In this document: positions 11,758-21,490 of the stretch, piece after piece
How positions within the stretch are numbered: position 1 is the stretch's first letter
How the letters are laid out: the number at the start of each line of letters is the position of its first letter
Assembly (NCBI GenBank): GCA_947561585.1
Contig: CANNZV010000123.1
Span: 1-64,000, forward strand
DNA from: Caprella mutica
Lineage: Eukaryota; Arthropoda; Malacostraca; Amphipoda; Caprellidae
DNA: 64,000 nucleotides
Direction of reading: 5' to 3'
Made by a program: the position numbers and the translations under genes
Notes under the pieces: model-generated
Seen by the model: only the letters and a program-made list of their open reading frames with translations
The model's database searches: none
Told to the model about the DNA's origin: nothing

Positions 11758-12270
11758 TAGTATAAAGTATAGTGGTTACAGTATAAGGTATAGTGGTTAC
11801 AGTATAATGTATAGTGGTTACAGTATAAGGTATAGTGGTTATAGTAAAGGATATAGTGGTTATAGTAAAGGGTATAGTGGTTATAGTAAAGGATATAGTG
11901 GTTATAGTAAAGGGTATAGTGATTATACATAGTATAAAGTATAGTGGTTACAGTATAAGGTACAGTGGTTACAGTATAAGGTATAGTGGTTACAGAATAA
12001 TGTATAGTGGTTACAGTATAATGTATAGTGGTTACAGTATAAGGTATAGTGGTTAAAGTATAAGGTATAGTGGTTACAGTATAATGTATAGTGGTTACAG
12101 TATAAGGTATAGTGGTTAAAGTATAAGGTATAGTGGTTACAGTATAATGTATAGTGTTTACAGTATAAGGTATAGTGTTTACAGTATAAGGTATAGTGGT
12201 TACAGTATAAGGTATAGTGGTTACAGTATAAGGTATAGTGGTTACAGTATAAGGTATAGTGGTTACAGTG
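11758..12270. repeat. 21-bp minisatellite array B (GTATAAGGTATAGTGGTTACA)n, second half of a pair
   Basis: About 24 copies of a 21-bp unit that shares the TATAGTGGTTA core and the exact period of the adjoining array but has GTATAAG or GTATAATG in place of GTAACGG. A block of TAGTAAAGG units at 11838-11925 is intermediate between the two types, and the sequence TTATACATAGTATAAAGTAT occurs at both 11750 and 11926. The two arrays therefore share an origin and exchanged segments. Confidence 0.95.
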
Positions 12271-12586
12271 AAATCACTCTATCGACTCACCTTAATTACA
12301 AATGAGGTTTAAAGTTCTTCGAGTTTATCATAAATTGATTAGATATTAATAGAGTTCAAATAAAAGTAAAAGTAGTGCATACAAATTAACATCACGCAAT
12401 GTATATACAATATAATCTAATATTCGAATAATGTCTTTTACTATGGTCTACTAACTAAGTAAAGCTCTAGCAAAGACTGATGTACTAGAACTGTAAATGT
12501 TGGGAAGGTTCACTTTGACCTATGGCCTTTTAATCATTCATTAAAATTGTGTCAGTAGCTTAGCAACGGTTGCGCTATATTGATTT
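12271..12586. other. Short AT-rich spacer
   Basis: Nothing recognised between the 21-bp arrays and the 29-bp repeat. Confidence 0.6.
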
Positions 12587-12680
12587 GCACTTGAGTTCAG
12601 CTCACTATAGTACATGCACTTGAGTACAGCTCACTATAGTACATGCACTTGAGTACAGCTCACTATAGTACATGCACTTG
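12587..12680. repeat. 29-bp direct repeat, about three copies
   Basis: Three and a quarter copies of a unit made of GCACTTGAGTACAGCTC and ACTATAGTACAT. The first copy has GTTCAGC, and the others are identical. It is a small, young array. Confidence 0.95.
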
Positions 12681-12819
12681 TTAGATTATTGCAAATGTAG
12701 TTCGTATGCACTAAAATACTAACGAGATATCTTATGGTTAAACTGCATATCAATGAAATTGAACTAAAATCAATTATTGTAAATGACAGAATATCTTTAG
12801 AATATGAGTTTTTGTGTGC

Positions 12820-13201
12820 CAATATTGGGATAACATTGGCAATATTGGGACAACATTGGCAATATTGGGATAACATTGGCAATATTGGGACAACATTGGC
12901 AATATTGGGACAACATTGGCAATATTGGGACAACATTGGCAATATTGGGATAACATTGGCAATATTGGGATAACATTGGCAATATTGGGATAACATTGGC
13001 AATATTGGGACAACATTGGTAATATTGGGACAACATTGGCAATATTGGGACAACATTTGCAATATTGGGACAATATTGGCAATATTGGGACAACATTGGC
13101 AATATTGGGACAACATTGGCAATATTGGGATAACATTGGCAATATTGGGATAACATTGGCAGTATTGGGAAAACATTAGCAATATTGGGACAACATTGGC
13201 C
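12820..13201. repeat. 20-bp minisatellite array (CAATATTGGGACAACATTGG)n
   Basis: Nineteen copies of a very uniform 20-bp unit, the main variation being GGACAAC versus GGATAAC. A few private changes occur near the right end (ATTTGC, CAGTATT, GGAAAAC). CAATATTG within each unit is an 8-bp palindrome. Because the unit is not divisible by three, frames cycle; the long minus-strand frames here persist only because the unit has no stop in any phase on that strand. Confidence 0.97.
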
Positions 13202-13983
13202 TGAGAATAATTGCTACATGGGCATATCAAATGAAAATGAGTGAATATGAGTAAATATGAGGTAAATATGAGTGATTCTTTTGATCATATCATCGCATTC
13301 AATTCGTATATAAATACACGCTGTAATCAAAAGCATGCAGATAAATTATTAATATATTATAATATTTTCATTAATAAGTTCAATACGAATAAATGAAACA
13401 AACATATTATGAAATATTAATTCTAACTTATTCGTTCACAATAATATAAGTTATGATTACATCTTGTTTAAAATACTCGAGTTTTTATAGTAGAGTTTAT
13501 TTTTTACTATAAATTGATTCTGGCTTTAAAAATGACTTCATTCTATTTATCACGCTATCAACAGAATTAGTCCCAGAATTGGAATTGACAATACACACTT
13601 TATTTAAAATGAACTCTTAATTATAAACTAAAGTGCCCTAAAAATAATAACTTATCTCCTAGAAATATCCAGTACCGCTGACCAAAGCCAGAGAATCTGG
13701 AGCTGGACCATGAAATGTTGTGTACGAATTTATGACTTGAGACCATTTTAAACCGAAAGAATTGGCATTGCTTCAAGTATGTCTCTATTGTAATGGTGGA
13801 CTGGCCCTTTAGCTGGAAAATAGACCAAGGACAGTCATTGAAAAGAGGAGGTATGTGTAGCATGATGTGTTTAAACACCTAACAAGTGATGTGTTTGGTA
13901 AATTGGAGCTATAGAGAGTTATAAAATAATTCCAATTATTTGAACACATTAAATATATTCATTAATATCTGTGTTCGAATGAG
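13202..13983. other. Single-copy stretch, no gene recognised
   Basis: Mostly AT-rich. An 85-codon minus-strand frame at 13621-13878 lies in somewhat more balanced sequence but resembles no family I know and has no supporting signals, so it is not called. Confidence 0.5.
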
Positions 13984-14215
13984 TTAACACTAGAACTGCT
14001 AACCAGTCAATTTGACTGGTTTTTATTTTTCAAACATTTGTATCTCATAAATTATTATTGGTGGATACTTGATTTTTTTTAATTTATATTATAGCGAGAC
14101 ATCGTCTCTTTATACTAACATTTAATTTCAATTATTTACCAATAATAATTTATGAGATACAAATGTTTGAAACATAAAAACCAGTCAAATTGACTGGTTG
14201 GTAGCTTAGTATTAA
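13984..14215. mobile_element. piggyBac-like MITE with TTAA at both ends
   Basis: TTAA is followed directly by CACTAGAACTGCTAACCAGT. The other end carries the inverted counterpart, ACTGGTTGGTAGCTTAGTA, then TTAA. Inside the ends, AACCAGTCAATTTGACTGGT is itself nearly palindromic, and a second inverted block (CAAACATTTGTATCTCATAA and complement) extends the arms to about 80 bp. TTAA target sites and terminal CACTAGAA or CCCTAGAA are characteristic of the piggyBac superfamily. There is no transposase, so it is non-autonomous. Confidence 0.88.
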
Positions 14216-14281
14216 AAGTACTGTGGCTCGTATATCTATCATAACGATATATCTAATTTGCGGTAATTTGATGCTAGTGTA

Positions 14282-14473
14282 TACAGGGTGACCCACACAA
14301 AAGTGTACCTAACTTAGAATTAATATAAATATCGTATTTATGAGTAGTGAAAAAATAAGTGGAAGTAATTTTTTTTCATGTATCCATTCTACCACCGTCA
14401 TTGCTTAAGATTGTACTTAGACGATATTTATATAATTCAAACTTGGTTACACTTTTTTGTGAGTCACCCTGTA
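14282..14473. mobile_element. Tc1/mariner-like MITE with TACAGGGTGAC ends
   Basis: The inverted ends are TACAGGGTGACCCACACAAA on the left and TTTTTTGTGAGTCACCCTGTA on the right, with mismatches. TA flanks both sides, the target site of Tc1/mariner elements. The ~190-bp interior holds no open frame. It lies 66 bp from the piggyBac-like MITE. Confidence 0.85.
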
Positions 14474-14903
14474 TATATGAAGATGGACAATATTGCTAGT
14501 TATGTGATGTCTCTAATTTGACGAAAGAAAAGCATTAAGTAGAAATAACAAAAATATTCGATGATAGTGAAAAATTAAAATAATATTATTTATTTGTTAT
14601 ATTGTATTTTAGAAAATTAGTATAAAATTATAAATATAAATTGAACCACCGAAAATGATAATATTCATATCGCTACCTATCATCTTTACAAAATCATTAT
14701 TCAGGTTACCAGACAGTTAGGAAGAATATATTATTAGTTTTTTTCATGTTACTGTATTATTAGGGAAATAATTATACCCACGGCAGTCTGTATAATTCCT
14801 AATAATTTCGTTAACTCATTGTAACTGAAATATTATTTGGTAACTCCGTAGACTTGAATGGGAAATTTAATTTCAAAATATATGAGACTTATAGTTCTAT
14901 TGT
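14474..14903. other. AT-rich spacer, nothing recognised
   Basis: No gene, repeat array or MITE is visible between the Tc1/mariner-like MITE and the next PAL-1 copy. Confidence 0.6.
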
Positions 14904-15070
14904 TAGGGTAAGTTACGAATTATTGGTCAGTACTACATCTTTGGTCATATAAGAAAAAACAATATAAAAATTATTATTATAACACAGTGCTATCTAATAA
15001 TAATTTTTATATTGTTTTTCCTTATATGACCGAAGATGTAGTACTGACCGATAATTCGTAACTTAGCCTA
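14904..15070. mobile_element. PAL-1 MITE, full-length (ATCTTCGGTC subfamily)
   Basis: A complete palindromic element: TAGGGTAAGTTACGAATTAT at the left, its inverse ATAATTCGTAACTTAGCCTA at the right, and arms continuing through the TACATCT..GGTCATATAAG block. The short centre, ACACAGTGCTATC, is shared with the copy at 32620-32789, so these two belong to one sub-lineage. TA at each end is consistent with a Tc1/mariner-type target site. It would form a very stable hairpin if transcribed. Confidence 0.93.
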
Positions 15071-15639
15071 ATAAAGTTTTATATTGTTAATTTTGCATTG
15101 TTAATACAAAACCCAAAAAACTTGTGTAACTATTTAATTTCGTAGAGCATTTACAGCTGAGTGATATGCAGTAATTTATAGATAAGAAATTGCACATAAA
15201 AAAGTACAATGAGAGCACATTAAAGAAAACTAAAAAAAGTAATAAAGTCATTACCCATTTAGGATAAAATATTTCAGTGAATAATGAGACAAATCATCAG
15301 TGACTATTTGCAGCTAGAAACGTTCCAACAAGACCATTCATTGTGACTAGGGTAGTTCGTACCATATACATCACTTTGTGAGAACATCAATTGATGTATC
15401 TACCAAAGCATTAAGTATTCACCGAATTAATTATGAGTGCTCATTGGCAAGGCAATTAGGGAGGAACAGGAGAGAAGAATTAAAGGTGTAGAAGAGGAAA
15501 GCACATTAATGTTAGATAATGTTACTAGCACAGCAATCAAGATGGAGGATATCGGCTAAGTAAACAATAAATATTTAAATAGGAGAAGAAAATAATGATG
15601 ATACAGATAAATCTTAGTCCATTTATTTGAATTGGCTCA
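15071..15639. other. Single-copy stretch, nothing recognised
   Basis: No gene, repeat array or MITE is visible between the PAL-1 copy and the long palindrome. Confidence 0.6.
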
Positions 15640-15976
15640 TACACTCAGAGAAATTCTAATGCACTCAGGTGTTTCGAGTTCACCCTATGGCTTTGTCTCT
15701 AAAGTGAGACACTTTAGTGCAATAAACTCTAGTTTGGATGCACTTAGGCTCGAAAGTACATCAGTTCGATGCACTTTAGTGTCTCAAATTTTCCTTTGCC
15801 ACAATGATGAGAATAGTTTCCTCATCATTTTAATACAATTATAGCTGAGACACTAAATGCATCAAACTGATGCACTTCAGTGCATCCAAACTAGAGTTTG
15901 ATGCACTGACAAAGCCATAGGGTGAACTCGAAACACCTGAGTGCATCAGTTGGAGTTGTTTATTTTTCTCAGTGTA
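15640..15976. mobile_element. Long palindromic MITE with TACACTSAGA ends
   Basis: A 337-bp inverted repeat. The outer ends are TACACTCAGAGAAAT and, inverted, TACACTGAGAAAAAT. Inner arms include GCACTCAGGTGTTTCGAGTT and CACCCTATGGCTTTGTC, perfectly inverted on the right. Nested within are further inverted TGCACTTAGTG and AAACTCTAGTTTGGATGCAC blocks around a central CCTCATCATTTTAATAC loop. A 70-codon frame inside (15632-15844) is incidental. A single arm of the same family occurs at 42766-42815, so this is a dispersed repeat and not a one-off palindrome. TA could be the target duplication. Confidence 0.85.
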
Positions 15977-16283
15977 TTGCATTGCTTGTAAAACTAATAA
16001 TAAATTTTTTCTATCTCATTTGGTTAACAATTGAATTTAAAAAATTAAAAACAGAAAGAAAAAGATGGATGGTTTTAGATATAAAGATTAGTTATTTATG
16101 TATAAAAAACTGTTAGATAGGAATAACTGTTGAGAGACTACAGAAGATATGGTGTTGTCTTCCCTTATTCTCTAGAGACGCCATTATAATTTTCTTCCTG
16201 AGTACGTTTTATGCCAGGAGTTAAAACAAGCCAAAATGTTAACTCGAAAACCTATACAAATAAATTTGAATGAATTGAAGAAA
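15977..16283. other. Spacer between MITEs
   Basis: Nothing recognised. Confidence 0.6.
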
Positions 16284-16419
16284 TAGGGTAAGTTCAGAGT
16301 TATCGAAGGGTTCCACATTTTCGACTGTGCAAGAACTTTCTTTCACTATTTAACTTGCAGTGTATTTTCTTACATGATCGAAAATATAAAACTGTCCGAT
16401 AACTCGAAAGCTTACCCTA
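16284..16419. mobile_element. PAL-1 MITE, full-length (ATTTTCGA subfamily)
   Basis: Left end TAGGGTAAGTTCAGAGTTAT with CCACATTTTCGACTGTGCAA. Right end TACATGATCGAAAATATAAA with GTCCGATAACTCGAAAGCTT and ACCCTA. Both arms carry the TTTTCGA and AACTCGAAA forms that define the second PAL-1 subfamily. The centre is short and AT-rich. Confidence 0.9.
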
Positions 16420-16887
16420 TGCAGAGATATACCATAAATTACAATTTTATTATAGAAAACCGAAATGGTTTATGAATATCGATTTCTTTATTCAATCAAT
16501 ACTGACATAATTTTGCGAAAACGTTCAGCCAGTATTCAAAAGTGAAATAAAACGCACTGTGAAGAGTTTCACCGGTACATGGTGCAGTTTAGAGCACCCA
16601 TATTGCAAGGGTGGTGCACTATTGTAAAACTTTCTAAGAAAGTGTTATAGTTTCACCTCACATATTGCTCAGTAATAATAGTTCAAAAGAAATATCAACC
16701 TTTCATAATTAGTTATCTCAGGAAATGAATGATGAAGAACCACCTTAGCTACCATGAATAATTCTTTGCCACGGAGTATCTCTGAGATATCATTAGCTTG
16801 TTATACAGAGTGGAACCATGACAGTGTTGGCGAGGTAGTTCTCAGAGAGCTATAAACCGAGTAATTCGCCCGAATTCGAAGTTTGAT
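16420..16887. other. Single-copy stretch before the 19-bp array
   Basis: No gene is recognised. The interval at about 16560-16660 contains repeated GGTGCA words (ATGGTGCAG, GGTGGTGCAC) but no clear structure. Confidence 0.5.
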
Positions 16888-17437
16888 GTAGTTATAGGGA
16901 GAATATGCAGTTATAGGGAGGTTATGCAGTTATAGGTAATTTAGGCAGTTATAGGGAGGATATGCAGTTATAGGGAGGTTATGCAGTTATAGGAAATTTA
17001 TGCAGTTATAGGGAGGTTATGCATTTATAGGAAATTTATGCAGTTATAGGGAGGATATGCAGTTATAGGGAGGTTATGCAGTTATAGGAAATTTATGCAG
17101 TTATAGGGAGGTTATGCATTTATAGGAAATTTATGCAGTTATAGGGAGGTTATGCAGTTATAGGGAGGTTATGCATTTATAGGAAATTTATGCAGTTATA
17201 GGGAGGTTATGCAGTTTTAGGGAGGTTATGCAGTTATAGGGAGGTTATGCAGTTATAGGGAGGTTATGCAGTTATAGGAAGGTTATGCAGTTATAGGGAG
17301 GTTATGCAGTTATAGGGAGGTTATGCAGTTATAGGGAGGTTATGCAGTTATAGGAAATTTATGTAGTTATAGGGAGGTTATGCAGTTATAGGGAGGTTAT
17401 GTAGCTATAGGGAGGTTATGCAGTTAAAGGGAGGTTG
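16888..17437. repeat. 19-bp minisatellite array (GTTATAGGGAGGTTATGCA)n
   Basis: About 29 copies of a 19-bp unit. The two main types are TATAGGGAGGTTATGCAGT and TATAGGAAATTTATGCAGT, with TGCATTT as a third marker. In 16950-17210 the types alternate in a repeating order, whereas 17210-17350 is an almost pure run of the first type, so different parts expanded separately. Confidence 0.96.
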
Positions 17438-18543
17438 TACTCCAATGGGTATGAGATGAAATAAGTTTAATAGACAGGCTTGTATCACTAATAAATAAAC
17501 ATTTTAACATGTGAGTGTGAATATTAAATAATCATTTAAACAATTATCGGGAAAACCATTAATTGACTTTAACTGTTCCATTTTATTGGACTTTGATTTG
17601 AATTATTAATGTGGTAGATATTTATTGTATTGGGGATTAGTTTGTTAGGTGTTACTTCAGATGAATTTATATAATAATGAAAACTGGAATAGAACAACAT
17701 CTTGAAACATTTGGAGAACAAAGTGGGATTGATGATAAAACCGTGAAAAATACTATTAATAATAATTCACACTGACATATCTAATCAATATACTTTCTAC
17801 CACATATGTAGTTAGATCTACTTAATATTGAAAAAAATACTATACTATATGTCTGTTGCAGAAGGTGACAAATTAACATGCAATGAAACTTATTTTAGAA
17901 ATCATTTTGAAACTTACATGTCACTAATAATGTTTTCATTAATTGGCACATTGACAAATTTTCACTTAAATTAAATATTTTATATCCCAAATATCGAACT
18001 AATACAAGAAATTGTCATCAATGTTATTAGAGTACAGCTAAAAGAATAATAACTGGAAAAAACTTACTTTTGTACTAGTTACACAGAACAAGTTGTAGCT
18101 TCTATTATTAATATGATTACATAAAATAATATCACAATAGTGTTTTATTGAACAGCTAAGACAAAGAGTGTCCTAGTATATAACACAGAAAAGCACACTA
18201 AGTACAAGCGAAGAGTTTTCCTGTGTGGTTGCAATGCAGCATACAGTTTCTGGCCCCTCCTCTTAGAGCTGACCTCATACCCCCGCCCTCCCCTCCTCCC
18301 CCACCTCTCTCCAGCATGTTCTGGGCATGATTCTACTGAACCAAGGCCTACTTATTCATTGGCAACTGAGCAAGGTCTTCTCAGTCGCTAGACAGATTAG
18401 AAGAAGAGAGAGGAAAGTTGCAGTGTATGACTGAATTAAGGCAGCCAGATTTGCGTATCATATCAATCATTTATAATCGATGCTTTATTCTATAAATCGT
18501 ATACAAGTTTCAAGCTAGTATCATGAAATTTATACTTTATATC
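17438..18543. other. Single-copy stretch with a C-rich tract
   Basis: AT-rich to about 18200. Then comes a markedly more GC-rich interval, 18215-18440, containing a pyrimidine tract at 18280-18302 with four C runs of at least three. On the minus strand this is a canonical G-quadruplex pattern. This GC-rich patch could be a promoter or the 5' region of the decayed transposon that follows, but no sequence match settles it. Confidence 0.5.
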
Positions 18544-19503
18544 ATGGCTGTAGATCGAAATAAAGTGATAAAGCTACACAAAGAATGTCAGACGGAATCA
18601 TCAATTGCAAAGAAGTTGATAATGAATCGTTTAACTAGCTGTTTGGAATATTGTTATATAGTTCAAGGAAACTGCTTCAACTTCTGACAAACACGAAAAG
18701 GATGTAAAAAATTGATCACATGCAGTCAGGAGAAGTTGTATCCAAACCCACGTCGATCTAAGCGCAAGCCGGTGTTAACTAAATTCTAATGTATATGTTG
18801 CTGAGAGAAGATCTGAGAGCAAAACCATTTAAAATACTAAAGCGTCATGAGCTTCCAGACCACCATGAGAGAATGAGAGCTGAGAGAAATCTTCACATAC
18901 TGAATGGATTAGCTAAATGCACGGTTCCTATCTTGCTGTTTAGAAATGGGAAGAAATTTGATTTTCAGCAAGTTGTGACCCATCATCATGATCGAGTTGG
19001 AGCTCCTCAAACTCAGCTGATGGTAGGATTGTGACGATATGGTAAAATGTACAGTCTGTGATGGTTTGGGCTTCATGATGGCCACTGAAGGATCTCTCCT
19101 CTTATATGTAACTTGTTGGGTCAAATTCATTTCATGCAGTATATCTATCTAATTTTGGAATCGAAGCTACTGCCATAAAAGAGAACTGTAAGTGTTCACC
19201 ATGAATTCTCCAACCGGACTCAGCCCCATCACATGGTTTCAAATTAATCCAAACCTGGATTCAAAGGATTTTTCTATCCTGCATAGGCAAGGAGGTCTGG
19301 CAAACAAAAAGTTCGGCCTTCAATTAGTTAGTTTCTATTAGTTTCTATCAGGTCAGTTTTGGAGACCAGGATCTCAGCTACTTCTCACACTTTTTTCGAG
19401 TTCCTATAAGCAAATTAGCAAGTGGAATGGGAAGCAATGCAATAAGATCAGAAATTGGCAGCTTGCGATACATTTGCTCTTAGAATGAAACTGTGGTTTG
19501 CAA
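18544..19503 (+). pseudogene. Decayed mariner-family transposase
   Basis: Mariner transposases cut and paste their element in the nucleus using a DD(D/E) catalytic core. Conceptual reading across several frames gives MAVDRNKVIKLHKE at the start with a helix-turn-helix-like SSIAKKL. It continues with FKETASTSDKHEK, NPRRSKRK, LREDLRAKPFKILKRHEL, GKKFDFQQ, PDSAPSHGFK and, near the end, SVLETRISATSHT and ACDTFALRMKLW, all in the order expected for this family. Stops and frameshifts interrupt it at many points; the longest intact piece is 81 codons (18789-19034). The first catalytic Asp, normally in SDEKKFD, is replaced by RNGKKFD. The Asp of QxDSAPSH is kept, and the third acidic region (normally SPDLNP) reads SSAFN. 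Non-functional. No flanking inverted repeats were found. Confidence 0.88.
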
Positions 19504-19505
19504 TA

Positions 19506-19713
19506 AAGGCTGCTTCACACATCACCGATATCCGTCCGGCACGTCACTGGTTCGTCTCCGTCACTCTCCTCTCAATGATTCTGTGTCAGTGAAAAATATA
19601 TCGTTACATTAATTCCAAACGACCTATTCATACAGTACCGGCTCTCCTCAGTGATAAAAAATAACTGACCGGTGACGTCCCGGACGGATATCGGTGTTGT
19701 GTGAATCAGCCTT
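19506..19713. mobile_element. Palindromic MITE with AAGGCTG ends
   Basis: The left arm AAGGCTGCTTCACACATCAC with CGATATCCGTCCGGCACGTC is inverted on the right as GACGTCCCGGACGGATATCG and GTGTGAATCAGCCTT. The arms are about 45 bp and GC-rich compared with the surroundings; the interior is AT-rich without a frame. It begins immediately after the decayed mariner transposase. Superfamily is uncertain because no clear target duplication is visible. Confidence 0.85.
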
Positions 19714-20712
19714 AAAGATGGTTATAGCAAATAAATGTAATACTCACTCGTTTGCATATTATTCAACAGTGAAGTGCTATTTTTGAAATCCTAATTTAAA
19801 TTTTTAATTTAAAAATATATACCATCAAAAAGTTTGTATCTTAATTCTAAAACAGCCTTTATTGTTATTGCATTGAACAAACGGATGTACTTAATAATAT
19901 TTAAAATATTCTGAGGCTCCACCCTATTTGAAATTAATTAACAAGTATTTAAATACGTAAAAACATTATTTATAATTTAGTTATCTAGAGACAATATAAG
20001 TTTGAAATAGAACACGATGCTCAATATTTAATCGAAACTAATAACATTTAAAACAAAAAGAAATGTTAATATAATTAGAAAAAATAAATAATTTAAAAAA
20101 CTGAAAATCTTATCTTGGTTTATTGCAAGAAGAGTAAACTAATCTTTCAGTTATCTTTAGTAACTCTGAGCAATTACATGAGCTCTCACATAACAAATGG
20201 GAGTGGTAGGTTGGGAGGAAATAACTCTACGGAGAATACTAATGATGTTTCAGTTAGATCTCACATTTATTGCTTGAATTTTTGGACGCAGAATAAAAAG
20301 AAAAAACTATTTTTAAAAAGTAGAATTTTGATAATTATTCAATTGAGCATTAAATGAGGATTTTAATTTTTTTTAATCTAATAAATCATATTTTCTGAAT
20401 TAGTGAAAAAACTAATTCATGCTAATCAATCATGGAATAAATAACTGATCATTTCAAGTTTAGGTATATTGCCAAGAATACTAAATATGAAAAACTTAAA
20501 GCTTCCATGCTCTATTCACAAATATTCACTACATTTTGTTGTTCATTCACAGTCACACACACGAGTCTTAATTTCAGCAGAGGCTTTAATTGCCTCATTG
20601 TATTTGGCAACACACCAGCAAAGATCGTACATTTACAGTGTGATTCAACCGCTAGGGTCTTCAAGTGTTGGTATCTTAGGAAGGAGAGAGATGGTGTCAG
20701 TGTACCGATACT
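19714..20712. other. Single-copy AT-rich stretch
   Basis: No gene recognised. A 93-codon frame at 20469-20750 runs into the 15-bp array and overlaps another frame on the same strand. Neither resembles a known protein. Confidence 0.5.
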
Positions 20713-21490
20713 GTGAGGAAGGTGAAGGTGGATACGGTGAAGGTAGATAAGGTGAAGGTAGATAAGGTGAAGGTAGATAAGGTGAAGGTAGATAAGGTGA
20801 AGGTAGATAAGGTGAAGGTAGATAAGGTGAAGGTAGATAAGGTGAAGGTGGATAAGGTGAAGGTAGATAAGGTGAAGGTGGATAAGGTGAAGGTGGATAA
20901 TGTGAAGGTAGATAAGGTGAAGGTAGAAAAGGTGAAGGTAGATAAGGTGAAGGTAGAAAAGGTGAAGGTAGATAAGGTGAAGGTAGATAAGGTGAAGGTA
21001 GATAAGGTGAAGGTAGATAAGGTGAAGGTAGATAAGGTGAAGGTAGATAAGGTGAAGGTGGATAAGGTGAAGGTAGATAAGGTGAAGGTAGAAAAGGTGA
21101 AGGTAGATAAGGTGAAGGTAGAAAAGGTGAAGGTAGATAAGGTGAAGGTGGATAAGGTGAAGGTGGATAATGTGAAGGTAGATAAGGTGAAGGTAGAAAA
21201 GGTGAAGGTAGATAAGGTGAAGGTAGATAAGGTGAAGGTAGATAAGGTGAAGGTAGATAAGGTGAAGGTAGATAAGGTGAAGGTAGATAAGGTGAAGGTA
21301 GATAAGGTGAAGGTAGATAAGGTGAAGGTGGATAAGGTGAAGGTAGATAAGGTGAAGGTGGATAAGGTGAAGGTAGATAAGGTGAAGGTAGATAAGGTGA
21401 AGGTAGATAAGGTGAAGGTTAATAAGGTGAAGGTGGATAAATTGAAGGTAGATAAGGTGAAGGTAGATTAGGTGAAGGTAGATAAGGTGA
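20713..21490. repeat. 15-bp minisatellite array (GGTGAAGGTAGATAA)n
   Basis: About 52 copies of a 15-bp unit. Variants GTGGAT, GTAGAAAA and GATAATGTG mark individual units. The rare GATAATGTG marker with the same neighbours occurs at 20897 and 21167, 270 bp (18 units) apart, so a block of 18 units was duplicated. A frame of 252 codons reading Lys-Val-Asp repeats stays open through the array because the unit is five codons long. In the other two plus frames the TAA or TGA of every unit stops translation. There is no evidence for expression. Confidence 0.97.

Noticed and set aside
10889..11932. Long open frames on both strands over the 21-bp array as protein genes
   Set aside because: Both strands and several phases are open at once, which is the signature of a stop-free repeat unit and not of a gene.
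12734..13230. Cys/Pro/Asn-rich protein in overlapping minus-strand frames
   Set aside because: Three frames overlap over a 20-bp repeat that cannot hold one phase as a coding repeat; all are stop-free by chance.
15632..15844. 70-codon frame as a gene
   Set aside because: It lies entirely within one arm and the centre of the palindromic MITE.
20713..21471. Lys-Val-Asp repeat protein
   Set aside because: Only one phase is open, but there is no upstream coding context and unit changes include D to E, K to N and D to N with no sign of silent-site preference.
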